Shown here in pieces: positions 46,591-54,682 of a DNA stretch of 64,000 nt. Numbering within the stretch: the stretch's first letter is position 1; each line of letters begins with the position of its first letter. Source of the stretch: Caulobacter sp. SL161 (GTDB taxonomy: Bacteria > Pseudomonadota > Alphaproteobacteria > Caulobacterales > Caulobacteraceae); assembly GCF_026672375.1 (NCBI RefSeq), contig NZ_JAPPRA010000001.1:3286001-3350000 (forward strand). The letters run 5' to 3'. Made by a program: the position numbers and the translations under genes. The notes beneath the pieces are model-generated. The model worked only from the letters and a program-made list of their open reading frames with translations, was not told where the DNA came from and searched no databases.

Positions 46591-47475
46591 CTAGGCGTGC
46601 AGGCCCGCGTCGATCTCGTCCTGGTTCAACTGGGCGAAGGCGCGGGCCGGGGCGGCCACCAGGATCACCGTCTGCAGGGTCAGGAAGACCGGGGCCAACA
46701 GCATATTGGCCAGCAGGCTGAGGATCAGCCACGAATTGCTGGCCGCCAGTCCGCTGGCGCCCAGATTGACCGCCGCCGTCAACCACTTGCCGATCACGCC
46801 CGCCACAGCCGCGCCCAGCAGGGACACGAGAATCCAGATCGCGATGGTCAGCACGAACATGCCCAGCAGCCGCCAGAACTGTCCGTGGGTCTGGATCCAG
46901 GCGGCGCGGATATCGATGTGGTGATGGGAGAAGGCGTGGGGGCCCAGCAGCGACAGGCGCACGGCCACCCATAGCGAGAAGCCGATCACCGACAGGGCGC
47001 CCAGGAAGGCGAACCAGGCGGCCGCCGCGCCAGACAGCAGCGAGGAACCCAGCACCACTACCCCCGACGGGATGATCGTGCACAGCAGCGCCGTGGCCCA
47101 GGTGATCAGCGACACGATCAGCAGCTGAATCTCTTCCTTGCCCAGCCGCAGATAGGCGAAGCGATCGTTGGTCGGCTCCAGCACCGAACGGATGATCGCC
47201 GCCTGCAGCACAGCGCCCAGCAGCAGGGCCAGGGCGACCAGCAGCACCATCGCGCCGCCCAGGTTCATCACCAGGTCCAGCAACTCGCGCGGGTCGGCTG
47301 AAGAGCCGCGCCCCGCCAGGACTTGCCGTCCCTCATCGCCCAGGCCGATCTTCACCAGCAGGCCCAGGATCGGCAGCATGACCAGCGAGAACGCGGCCCA
47401 CGCCAGCGCGGTCAGCGGCCGGCGGCGCATGGTCTGCAGACCTTCGAGAGCGGCGTCGACAGGGCGAACAGACAT
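46591..47475 (-). CDS. Polytopic membrane protein, paralogue 2
   Basis: 294-aa protein with about six hydrophobic helices and the local family signature: NDRFAYLRLGKEEIQLLIVSL, then LWVAVRLSLLGPHAF, then QTHGQFWRLLGMFVLTIAI. It follows paralogue 3 by 9 nt on the same strand, so the two are likely cotranscribed. The extracytoplasmic tail ends AFAQLNQDEIDAGLHA. No catalytic motif is visible. Function unknown. Confidence 0.75.
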   Translation of the reverse strand: MSVRPVDAALEGLQTMRRRPLTALAWAAFSLVMLPILGLLVKIGLGDEGRQVLAGRGSSADPRELLDLVMNLGGAMVLLVALALLLGAVLQAAIIRSVLEPTNDRFAYLRLGKEEIQLLIVSLITWATALLCTIIPSGVVVLGSSLLSGAAAAWFAFLGALSVIGFSLWVAVRLSLLGPHAFSHHHIDIRAAWIQTHGQFWRLLGMFVLTIAIWILVSLLGAAVAGVIGKWLTAAVNLGASGLAASNSWLILSLLANMLLAPVFLTLQTVILVAAPARAFAQLNQDEIDAGLHA

Positions 47476-47484
47476 TACGGCGTC

Positions 47485-48267
47485 CTACTGTGCCGCGCTG
47501 TGGCGGTAGAAGTGGGCGAGCGCGCCGGTCCAGGCGGGCATCGCGTAGAAATAGGTGCAGGCCGCCATAACGGCGGCCACGACCGGACCTTGGCCGGGCG
47601 CGACACTCAACAGAGCGCTCAGCACGATCACCGGGATCGAGATCGCAAGGCCGATCACCAGGAGGATATGCGTCCGGCCCCGCGTGAGCGAGAAGGCGCT
47701 CAGCACGCGCACCCCGGCCTGAGCGACCGTGGCGGGCGCCGACAGAGACAGGCGCAGCCCCAGCCAGATCAGGATGAACAGGCTCACCAGCGGCACGATC
47801 GCCACGATCAGACCAGCCGGCCCGGCCTGAGCGAACGCCTCGCGCCAAGCCTCGGTGGTCGACGGATCGAAATTCGGCGCGGCGGTTCGCGCCACGCCCA
47901 GCGCCACGCCCCCGACGATCACCAGAAGGATCGAGCCGATCAGGGCGAACAGGCCAAGGATCATCAACTGGGCGGCCAGAAGTCGCCACTCGTCCCGCCC
48001 CCAACGCAGCCCCTTGAAGCCGGCCGCGCGGCCGAACGCGCGACGGAACAGCGCCCCTTGGGCGACGATCCCAGCGACCAGAGCGATCACGAAACGCGCG
48101 CCGGACGGCAGTGAACTGGCGGCGACGCTGAGCATCGCCGCCAGCGCGAGCGCGCCCCAGCAGTCGCGAACCGCGCCACCCACGTCAGAAAGGCCCGCCC
48201 GCAGGGTCGCGCTGACTCCCGCCGATCCTTCCGTCATCCCGTCATGTCCCTCAGGCGCGGCGCTCAT
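47485..48267 (-). CDS. Polytopic membrane protein, paralogue 3 (most divergent)
   Basis: 260-aa protein with about five or six hydrophobic helices. The family signature is recognisable but relaxed: GFKGLRWGRDEWRLLAAQL, then IWLGLRLSLSAPATV, then FSLTRGRTHILLVIGLAI. It is coupled to paralogue 2 (gap 9 nt). An internal start at MTEGSAGVSATLRAGL (48237) is possible. Function unknown. Confidence 0.72.
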   Translation of the reverse strand: MSAAPEGHDGMTEGSAGVSATLRAGLSDVGGAVRDCWGALALAAMLSVAASSLPSGARFVIALVAGIVAQGALFRRAFGRAAGFKGLRWGRDEWRLLAAQLMILGLFALIGSILLVIVGGVALGVARTAAPNFDPSTTEAWREAFAQAGPAGLIVAIVPLVSLFILIWLGLRLSLSAPATVAQAGVRVLSAFSLTRGRTHILLVIGLAISIPVIVLSALLSVAPGQGPVVAAVMAACTYFYAMPAWTGALAHFYRHSAAQ

Positions 48268-48388
48268 CCCGACCTAGGACGAGTCGCCGCTATCCCTGAC
48301 AATCTAGGGTCTCGCCGCGCGTCTGGCGATGGCGCCGCGCGGCGAACGCTGGATTTCGAGCAACCGTACCGCTCGCGCCACGGCGGCG

Positions 48389-49327
48389 TCAGGTCTCCGA
48401 GGTGAGCGCGCGATGCGCCGCCGCCCAAGGCGCGAAGAAGATCGTGTGCACCACCGCGCTGAACAGCGCGCCCAAGGCGCCGATCACCGCCAGCCAGGGC
48501 CACACCTCCCGCAGGATGGTCAGGGGCGGCTGCGCCATGAACGCCTCGAAGCCGCCCTCGCCGTGCAAGGCCGCGATCGACCCGCCGGCGGCGAAGATCG
48601 TCCCCAGCAGCACGGTCGCCACGAGGATCTCCACGCCGATGATGAAGACAATGACCAGCAAGGCCATGCCCAGAAGCCGCCACCCCTGACCCTTGGTCAG
48701 GCTCCAGGACTCAAAGAGCCGGAACTGGTTGTCGACGAAGGTCATCGGCGCGGCCATCGACAGGCGCAGCGCCAGCCAGACCAGGACAATGACGGCGATC
48801 GCCGCGCCTCCCAGGGCCGTGCCCACCGCCGCCATGGCGCCGTTCTCACCGCCGCTGAAGCCGGCCACAGCCGCCAGGACGGCGATGACCAGGGCCACGA
48901 CGAATGCGACGATCATAATCAGAACCTGCTCGACCAGCAGCAGCAAGGTCAGCCACATCTCGCGTGAGCCGATCCGCAGATAGGCCCAGGACGACTGGCT
49001 GGGCGTCAGCACCGCGCGGAAAACCGCCGCGCAGAACACCGCCCGCACGAAGGTCGACCATAGCCAGAACAAGAGATTGGCCGCCGTCATACCCGACTGC
49101 GCCTGCATCATCTGACGCATGAACTCAGGATCGGGCGCGCCCTCCTTCTGGGTCATGGCCAGTTGCACAAACTGCTGAAACTGCGGCCCGAGCGCCAGAA
49201 AGGCCAGGATCGCGGGGATGACCATCCCCACAGCCAGGGCCAGCGCCCAGCCCACCACCGTCAAAGGCTTGCGACCAATGACGCCGAAGCCGGCTGTCGC
49301 CGCTTCGGTCACGGAAAACCTCGCCAT
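48389..49327 (-). CDS. Polytopic membrane protein, paralogue 4
   Basis: 312-aa protein with about six hydrophobic helices. The signature is clear: SSWAYLRIGSREMWLTLLLL, VWLALRLSMAAPMTF, then SWSLTKGQGWRLLGMALLV. The N-terminus MARFSVTEAATAGFGVIGRK matches paralogue 1. A Met/Gln-rich loop (PEFMRQMMQAQSGM) follows the first helix. It is the first gene of the minus-strand series, separated by 121 nt from paralogue 3. Function unknown. Confidence 0.75.
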   Translation of the reverse strand: MARFSVTEAATAGFGVIGRKPLTVVGWALALAVGMVIPAILAFLALGPQFQQFVQLAMTQKEGAPDPEFMRQMMQAQSGMTAANLLFWLWSTFVRAVFCAAVFRAVLTPSQSSWAYLRIGSREMWLTLLLLVEQVLIMIVAFVVALVIAVLAAVAGFSGGENGAMAAVGTALGGAAIAVIVLVWLALRLSMAAPMTFVDNQFRLFESWSLTKGQGWRLLGMALLVIVFIIGVEILVATVLLGTIFAAGGSIAALHGEGGFEAFMAQPPLTILREVWPWLAVIGALGALFSAVVHTIFFAPWAAAHRALTSET

Positions 49328-49425
49328 GTCCCCTCCCCATGCTCGCCAGGCGCGCAGGGCCCGGCCCAGGATCGTGAGCCTACACGAGGTTTCGCCAAAC
49401 GACAGCCGGGGGTATAGGGCGCGCC

Positions 49426-50835
49426 ATGACCACGAACTCGACCTATCAGCCTGTCCACGTCATTGGCGGCGGCCTCGCCGGTTCCGAAGCCGCCTGGCAG
49501 ATCGCCCAGAGCGGCGTGCCCGTCATCCTGCACGAGATGCGCAAGGACGACGCCACCGGCAAAGTCATCACCGATGCGCACCAGACCGACGGCCTGGCCG
49601 AGATGGTGTGCTCCAACTCGTTCCGCTCGGACGACTGGCAGTTCAACGCCGTGGGCCTGCTGCACGCCGAGATGCGCAAGCTAGGCAGCCTGATCATGGC
49701 CTGCGCCGACCAGCACCAGGTGCCGGCCGGCGGCGCCCTGGCCGTCGACCGCGACGGCTTCTCCGCCGAGGTCACCCAGCGCCTGTCGCAGCATCCGCTG
49801 GTCACGATCATCCGCGAGGAGATCGCGGGCCTGCCGCCGGCGGATTGGGACAACGTCATCGTCGCCACCGGTCCCCTCACCTCACCGGCGCTCGCCCAGG
49901 CGGTCCTGGACCTGACCGGCGAAGGTCAGCTCAGCTTCTTCGACGCCATCGCGCCGATCATCCATTTTGAGTCCATCAATATGGACATCGCCTGGCGCCA
50001 GTCGCGCTACGACAAGGAAGGCCCGGGCGGCGATGCGGCCGCCTACATCAACTGCCCGATGAACAAGGAGCAGTACGAGGCCTTCATCGACGCCCTGCTG
50101 GCCGGCCCCAAGTCCGAGTTCAAGGAGTGGGAGAACGTCCCCTATTTCGACGGCTGCCTGCCGATCGAGGTGATGGCCGAGCGCGGCCGCGAGACTCTGC
50201 GTCACGGTCCGATGAAGCCTGTGGGCCTGACCAATCCGCGCGATCCCCTGGTCAAGGCCTACGCCATCGTCCAGCTGCGCCAGGACAACGCCCTGGGCAC
50301 GCTGTGGAACATGGTCGGCTTCCAGACCAAGCTGAAGCACGGCGTCCAGGCCGAGACCTTCCGGATGATCCCGGGTCTGGAAGACGCCCAGTTCGCCCGC
50401 CTGGGCGGCCTGCACCGCAACACCTTCATCAACTCGCCCAAGCTGCTGGACAAGTCGCTGCGGATGAAGGCGATGCCGCGCCTGCGTTTCGCGGGCCAAG
50501 TCACCGGCGTTGAGGGCTATGTCGAGAGCGCGGCGATGGGCCTGCTCACAGGCCGGTTCGCCGCCGCCGACCGCAAGGGCGCGCCGATCGACGCCCCGCC
50601 GCCGACCACCGCCCTGGGGGCGCTGGTCGAGCACATCACCGGCGGCCACCTCGAGGCCGGCAACGGTCCTGGCAGCTTCCAGCCGATGAACATCAACTAT
50701 GGCCTGCTGCCGCCGCTCGAAGCGCCGAAGGTCGACGAGGACGGCAAGAAGATCCCGCTGAAGGAACGCGGGCGCGCCAAGAAGCGGCTGATGAGCCTGC
50801 GCGCGCTGAAGGACCTGGACGCCTGGATGGCCTGA
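49426..50835 (+). CDS. trmFO: Methylenetetrahydrofolate-tRNA-(uracil-5-)-methyltransferase TrmFO
   Basis: 469-aa folate/FAD-dependent enzyme that makes m5U54 (ribothymidine) in tRNA T-loops. The FAD motif [18 protein letters not shown] begins the protein; the signature [17 protein letters not shown]-like [12 protein letters not shown], and the GID-like [15 protein letters not shown] segment (here [18 protein letters not shown]) follow, with [10 protein letters not shown] near the C-terminus. Stand-alone gene; the ATG is 98 nt after the divergent membrane-protein start. Confidence 0.96.
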   Translation: MTTNSTYQPVHVIGGGLAGSEAAWQIAQSGVPVILHEMRKDDATGKVITDAHQTDGLAEMVCSNSFRSDDWQFNAVGLLHAEMRKLGSLIMACADQHQVPAGGALAVDRDGFSAEVTQRLSQHPLVTIIREEIAGLPPADWDNVIVATGPLTSPALAQAVLDLTGEGQLSFFDAIAPIIHFESINMDIAWRQSRYDKEGPGGDAAAYINCPMNKEQYEAFIDALLAGPKSEFKEWENVPYFDGCLPIEVMAERGRETLRHGPMKPVGLTNPRDPLVKAYAIVQLRQDNALGTLWNMVGFQTKLKHGVQAETFRMIPGLEDAQFARLGGLHRNTFINSPKLLDKSLRMKAMPRLRFAGQVTGVEGYVESAAMGLLTGRFAAADRKGAPIDAPPPTTALGALVEHITGGHLEAGNGPGSFQPMNINYGLLPPLEAPKVDEDGKKIPLKERGRAKKRLMSLRALKDLDAWMA

Positions 50836-50842
50836 GGGGCGT

Positions 50843-51616
50843 TCAGGGCGCCGCCGGGCGGCGCAGGCCGCGCGTGGCCTTCTCCTGCGGATAGTAGCGG
50901 AAGCCCTTGAGGACGATCTTGATGGCTTCCCAGTGGATCGCCACCAGGATGCCGGCGACCTGCCAAGGATGGCCCAGCAAGGCCTTGAGGATGGCGCCGT
51001 CCGTCAGGCTTCGCCGTTCGCCGGCGAACGTGGCCGAGAGAATGACGCCGCCCTCGTCCAGCACGTCGACGCCGACGCTGACCGCTTCGGCCGGCGGCTT
51101 GGTCTCGAAGTCATAGCGCAGGTTCATCGGCAAGAAGGGCGAGACGTAAAACGCCTTGCCCGCCTCCTGCTCCACCCAGCCGTCGAGGCCCAGGCGCGCG
51201 GGCATCACATAGTCGTGGCGCTGGCCGAAGGTGTTGCGCACCGCATGGACGGTGGCGACCAGCCGCCCCTGCGCGTCGTGGCAGAAGAAAACGGTGAGCG
51301 GGTTGAACCCCTTGCCGAGGATGCGCGGCATGGTCAGCACCCGGATGGTCGTGACGCCCCTGGCCAAGCCATGGGCCGACAGCTTGGCCAGGATTTCGTC
51401 CTTCAGGGTCGCGGTCGGGTCGTCGAGGTGGTCGCGATCGTGAAACCCGACCAGGTTCCAGGCCTTGCGCGAGAACAGGCGAAGTCGGGCGCTCAGCGCC
51501 TCGACCTCGTCGAGGTCGAGCAACAGCATGAAGACGCCATAGCGCAGGTGATGGCGCTTGGGGCGGGTACGGTCGTGGACGACGTGGCCCGCATAGAGCG
51601 CCGAGCGGGAGGTCAC
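50843..51616 (-). CDS. DUF1365 family protein
   Basis: 257-aa cytosolic protein of the DUF1365 family (ALYAGHVVHDRTRPKRHHLRYGVFMLLLDLDE at its start, FNPLTVFFCHDAQGRLVATVHAVRNTFGQRHDY in the middle). The family is regularly encoded with an FAD oxidoreductase and a cyclopropane-synthase-like methyltransferase. It overlaps the upstream oxidoreductase gene by 4 nt. Catalytic function unknown; a step in phospholipid acyl-chain modification is inferred from context. Confidence 0.85.
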   Translation of the reverse strand: MTSRSALYAGHVVHDRTRPKRHHLRYGVFMLLLDLDEVEALSARLRLFSRKAWNLVGFHDRDHLDDPTATLKDEILAKLSAHGLARGVTTIRVLTMPRILGKGFNPLTVFFCHDAQGRLVATVHAVRNTFGQRHDYVMPARLGLDGWVEQEAGKAFYVSPFLPMNLRYDFETKPPAEAVSVGVDVLDEGGVILSATFAGERRSLTDGAILKALLGHPWQVAGILVAIHWEAIKIVLKGFRYYPQEKATRGLRRPAAP

Positions 51617-52941
51617 GCAACCAGCTCGCGGTCAGCGGCCTGATCGGCCACGTCCAGGACGATGCGGCCCGACGGGTTGGGCACGAGCCAGGGGCGACGC
51701 ACGCCGCCCAGTTGCTCGGCGACCGCCAGACCCGCCTGCAGGCCGTCCTCGTGGAAGCCCGATCCGAAATAGGCCCCGCAGAACCAGGTGCGACGACGCC
51801 CCTGCAGAGCCCACAGGCGACGCTGGGCCAACATGGCAGGGCCATCGAACAGCGGGTGTTCATAGACCTGGTCGTGCATCAGGCCAGCGGGGTCCTGCAT
51901 CGGGTTCAGCGACAGGAAGTAGGGTCGCTCGACGCCCAGGGGCTGAAGGATGTTCATCCAGTAGGTGACACCGCCCTCGCCATCCTCGCCGCGACGGCCG
52001 ACGTGGTTCCAGCTGGCCCAGGCGCCCCGGCGACGCGGCATCAGGGCCGGGTCGCTGTGCAGCACCGCGCGGTTACGGCTGTAGCGGAAAGCCCCCAGGA
52101 GCTCGCGTTCCTCGGCGCTCGGCGCAGCCAGCATCGACAGAGCCTGGTCGGCGTGGGCGCCGATCACGACGTGATCGAACGCGCGGGTCTCGCCGGTCGC
52201 ATCCTCGATCTTTACGCCGTCGGGACCGCGATGGATCGCCTTGACGGGCCGCCCGGTCAGGATCGGCCCCGACACGCCGGCGGCCAGCTTTTCGACATAG
52301 CGCGCCGAGCCGCCGACGACGGTGCGCCAGATCGGCCGCTTGTCGATCGGCAGCATAAGGCCGTGATTGTCAAAGAACCGCAGCAGCGCCGCCGCCGGAA
52401 ACTCGCGGATGTCGCGCATCGACGCCGACCAGATCGCGGCGGCCTGCGGCAGCAGGTGGTCTTCCTGAAACGCGCGCCCGAAACCCTGGCGGCGCAGATA
52501 GTCGTCAAGCCGGCAGAGGCCGCCCTGCTCCAGGTCCGCCGGGATGTTGCGGCCCTCACGATAAAAGCGCACCACGTCCAGCAGCATCTTGATGAAGCGC
52601 GGGTTGGCGACGTTGCGCTTTTGGGCCAGCAGCTTGGTGCTGGAATATTCCAGCGCACCGCCGTCCAGCGAGACGCCGAACGACATGTCGGTCTCGGTCG
52701 TCTCGACGCCGATATGCCGGAACAGGGCCGTGAGGTTGGGATAGTTCGGCTCGTTGTAGACGATGAAGCCGGTGTCGACGGCCACGCCCTCGGCGATGAT
52801 GGTGTTGGCGTGCCCGCCCAGTCGGTTGTCCGCCTCGTACAGCGTCACGTCATGCCGGTGGGACAGGAGCCAAGCCGCAGAAAGACCTGATACGCCAGCG
52901 CCGATCACGGCGATGGATTGGCGAGGAACAACGTTGGCCAA
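51613..52941 (-). CDS. FAD-dependent amine-oxidase-like oxidoreductase
   Basis: 442-aa flavoprotein. The FAD Rossmann motif SIAVIGAGVSGLSAAWLLSHRHDVTLYEADNRLGGHANT is followed by the DTGFIVYNEPNYPNL motif and the C-terminal FCGAYFGSGFHEDGLQAGLA, both typical of the oxidoreductase that accompanies CFA-synthase-like genes. I chose TTG at 52941 (SD GGGAGAG); an earlier TTG at 52977 lacks an SD. It forms an operon with the DUF1365 gene and is divergent from the methyltransferase. It may desaturate or oxidise membrane acyl chains. Confidence 0.85.
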   Translation of the reverse strand: MANVVPRQSIAVIGAGVSGLSAAWLLSHRHDVTLYEADNRLGGHANTIIAEGVAVDTGFIVYNEPNYPNLTALFRHIGVETTETDMSFGVSLDGGALEYSSTKLLAQKRNVANPRFIKMLLDVVRFYREGRNIPADLEQGGLCRLDDYLRRQGFGRAFQEDHLLPQAAAIWSASMRDIREFPAAALLRFFDNHGLMLPIDKRPIWRTVVGGSARYVEKLAAGVSGPILTGRPVKAIHRGPDGVKIEDATGETRAFDHVVIGAHADQALSMLAAPSAEERELLGAFRYSRNRAVLHSDPALMPRRRGAWASWNHVGRRGEDGEGGVTYWMNILQPLGVERPYFLSLNPMQDPAGLMHDQVYEHPLFDGPAMLAQRRLWALQGRRRTWFCGAYFGSGFHEDGLQAGLAVAEQLGGVRRPWLVPNPSGRIVLDVADQAADRELVA

Positions 52942-53061
52942 GACTCTCTCCCAAAGCGCCAGGGCGACGCTTGCCAAGAGTTACGCGTCATCGTGACGAA
53001 CGGACGCATCCGAACGGCTTGCCGGCGCGTAACCTTCCCGAACCATCTCGGAGGACGACCC

Positions 53062-54105
53062 ATGAGCCTGGTGAAGACCGCGATCCACGCCTTCGAGGAC
53101 GCGCCCATGCCCGACCTCGTGTCGCGCGCCGCCATCGACTTCCTGGTGGGCGACGCCCGTCGCCGCCTGCAGCAGGCGCCGGCCAACGCGACCCTGGCCT
53201 TCGCCAAGGAGATGGAGACGCGACCGATCGCGACCCATACGGCGAACGCCAACGAGCAGCACTATGAACTGCCCGCGCCGTTCTTCGAGGCGGTCCTGGG
53301 CCCGAACCTGAAGTACTCCAGCGGCCTCTATCCGCCCGGCGCCATTACGTTGGCCGAGGGTGAGGCTGCGGCTCTGCGCGAGACCGCCGAACACGCGGAT
53401 CTGCGCGATGGGCAATCGGTCCTGGAGCTGGGCTGCGGCTGGGGCTCGCTGTCGCTGTGGATGGCCTCGCGATGCCCCAACTCGAGCATCACCTCGGTGT
53501 CGAACTCGGCCTCGCAACGCGCCTTCATCGAGGCCCGTGCGGCGCAGATGGGCCTGACCAACCTGACGGTGATCACGGCCGACATGAACGACTTCCAGAC
53601 CGAGCAGCGCTTTGATCGCGTGGTGTCGGTCGAGATGTTCGAGCACATGTCCAACTGGCGCGCCCTGCTGACCCGGGTGCGTGGCTGGCTGAAGCCGGAC
53701 GGCTTGCTGTTCCTGCACGTGTTCACGCACAAGAACACGCCCTACCGCTTCGAGGTCGACGATCCGGCCGACTGGATCGCCCAGTACTTCTTCAGCGGCG
53801 GCGTGATGCCCAGCCACGACCTGCCCCAGCAGTTCCCTGACCTCTTCACTGTCGAACAGGACTGGCGCTGGAGCGGCGAACACTACGCCCGCACCGCCCG
53901 CCAGTGGCTGGAAAACTTCGACGCCCGCCGCGCCACGATCGATCCGATCCTGGCCGAGGTCTATGGCAAGCACGCCACCGTCTGGCGCCGCCGCTGGCGC
54001 CTGTTCTTCCTGGCCACTGCGGGCCTGTTTGGCCATTGCGGCGGTGAGGAATGGGGCGTCAGCCACTATCGGATGCGCCCGGTCCCGGCGGAGACAGCTC
54101 AATGA
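53062..54105 (+). CDS. Cyclopropane-fatty-acyl-phospholipid synthase family methyltransferase
   Basis: 347-aa SAM-dependent methyltransferase of the CFA/UfaM family, modifying unsaturated phospholipid acyl chains at the membrane. Motifs: NEQHYELPAPFFEAVLGPNLKYSSGLY, SAM motif LELGCGWGSLSLWMA, VSVEMFEHMSNWRALL and HVFTHKNTPYRFEVDDPADWIAQYFFSGGVMPSHDL, the last characteristic of this family. It starts at 53062 with a strong SD (GGAGG, 7 nt). It leads a two-gene operon with DUF2177. Product could be cyclopropane, methyl-branched or furan-type acyl chains. Confidence 0.93.
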   Translation: MSLVKTAIHAFEDAPMPDLVSRAAIDFLVGDARRRLQQAPANATLAFAKEMETRPIATHTANANEQHYELPAPFFEAVLGPNLKYSSGLYPPGAITLAEGEAAALRETAEHADLRDGQSVLELGCGWGSLSLWMASRCPNSSITSVSNSASQRAFIEARAAQMGLTNLTVITADMNDFQTEQRFDRVVSVEMFEHMSNWRALLTRVRGWLKPDGLLFLHVFTHKNTPYRFEVDDPADWIAQYFFSGGVMPSHDLPQQFPDLFTVEQDWRWSGEHYARTARQWLENFDARRATIDPILAEVYGKHATVWRRRWRLFFLATAGLFGHCGGEEWGVSHYRMRPVPAETAQ

Positions 54106-54509
54106 TCCAGTTCGCCGTCGCCTATGTCGGGACCGCCCTGGCGATGCTGGTCCTCGACATCATCTGGCTGACCCAGATGGTCAACCGGCTCTACCAGCCT
54201 CGCATCGGCGAGTTGCTGGCTGAAAAGCCGTCGATGCCACCAGCGGTGATCTTCTACCTGCTGTACGTGACCGGCATCGTCGTTCTGGCGGTCCTGCCGG
54301 CGCTGCGCGAGGGTGGCTGGAAGCGCCTGCTGGTCCACGCCGCCGTCTTCGGTCTCGTCGCCTACGCCACCTATGACCTGACCAATCAGGCCACGCTGAA
54401 GACCTGGTCGACGACAATCACCCTGGTCGACATGGCCTGGGGCACGTTCATCACCACGGTCTCGGCCTCCGCCGGCTACGCCGCCGCGCGCTGGTTCGCG
54501 GCGCGCTGA
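54102..54509 (+). CDS. DUF2177 membrane protein
   Basis: 135-aa integral membrane protein with four hydrophobic helices (QFAVAYVGTALAMLVLDIIW, PAVIFYLLYVTGIVVLAVLP, LVHAAVFGLVAYATYDLTN, TLVDMAWGTFITTVSASAGY). The YATYDLTNQATLKTW and VDMAWG motifs define DUF2177. ATG 54102 overlaps the methyltransferase stop (ATGA, 4 nt). Homologues sit beside CFA-synthase-like genes, so a supporting role in lipid modification is likely. Biochemical function unknown. Confidence 0.88.
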   Translation: MIQFAVAYVGTALAMLVLDIIWLTQMVNRLYQPRIGELLAEKPSMPPAVIFYLLYVTGIVVLAVLPALREGGWKRLLVHAAVFGLVAYATYDLTNQATLKTWSTTITLVDMAWGTFITTVSASAGYAAARWFAAR

Positions 54510-54526
54510 CCACCGCCCCTCCCCTT

Positions 54527-54554
54527 CCATAAGTAAGTGATTTATGACTTATGG
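54527..54554. promoter_or_regulatory. 28-bp palindrome upstream of the urate operon (candidate operator)
   Basis: CCATAAGT (54527-54534) and ACTTATGG (54547-54554) are perfect inverted arms with a 12-nt spacer. The palindrome is 129-156 nt upstream of the first gene of the urate operon and is AT-richer than its surroundings. The operon encodes a TetR-family regulator, which typically binds such palindromes. Confidence 0.5.
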
Positions 54555-54555
54555 A

Positions 54556-54596
54556 CAGGCGCCCGCTTCACGGCGTGGCGCTTGCGCGGGCGCCTG
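54556..54596. repeat. GC-rich inverted repeat after DUF2177
   Basis: CAGGCGCCCGC (54556-54566) and GCGGGCGCCTG (54586-54596) are perfect 11-bp arms with a 19-nt loop. It lies directly after the palindrome at 54527-54554. It could terminate the DUF2177 transcript or form part of the operon leader. Confidence 0.45.
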
Positions 54597-54682
54597 CGTC
54601 GGTTGTCGACCCTGGCGGCTCGCAAAAGGGGACTTGGTCGCTCCGCCTGCTAGGGTGATGCGATCAAGGGCGCGGAGCGAAC

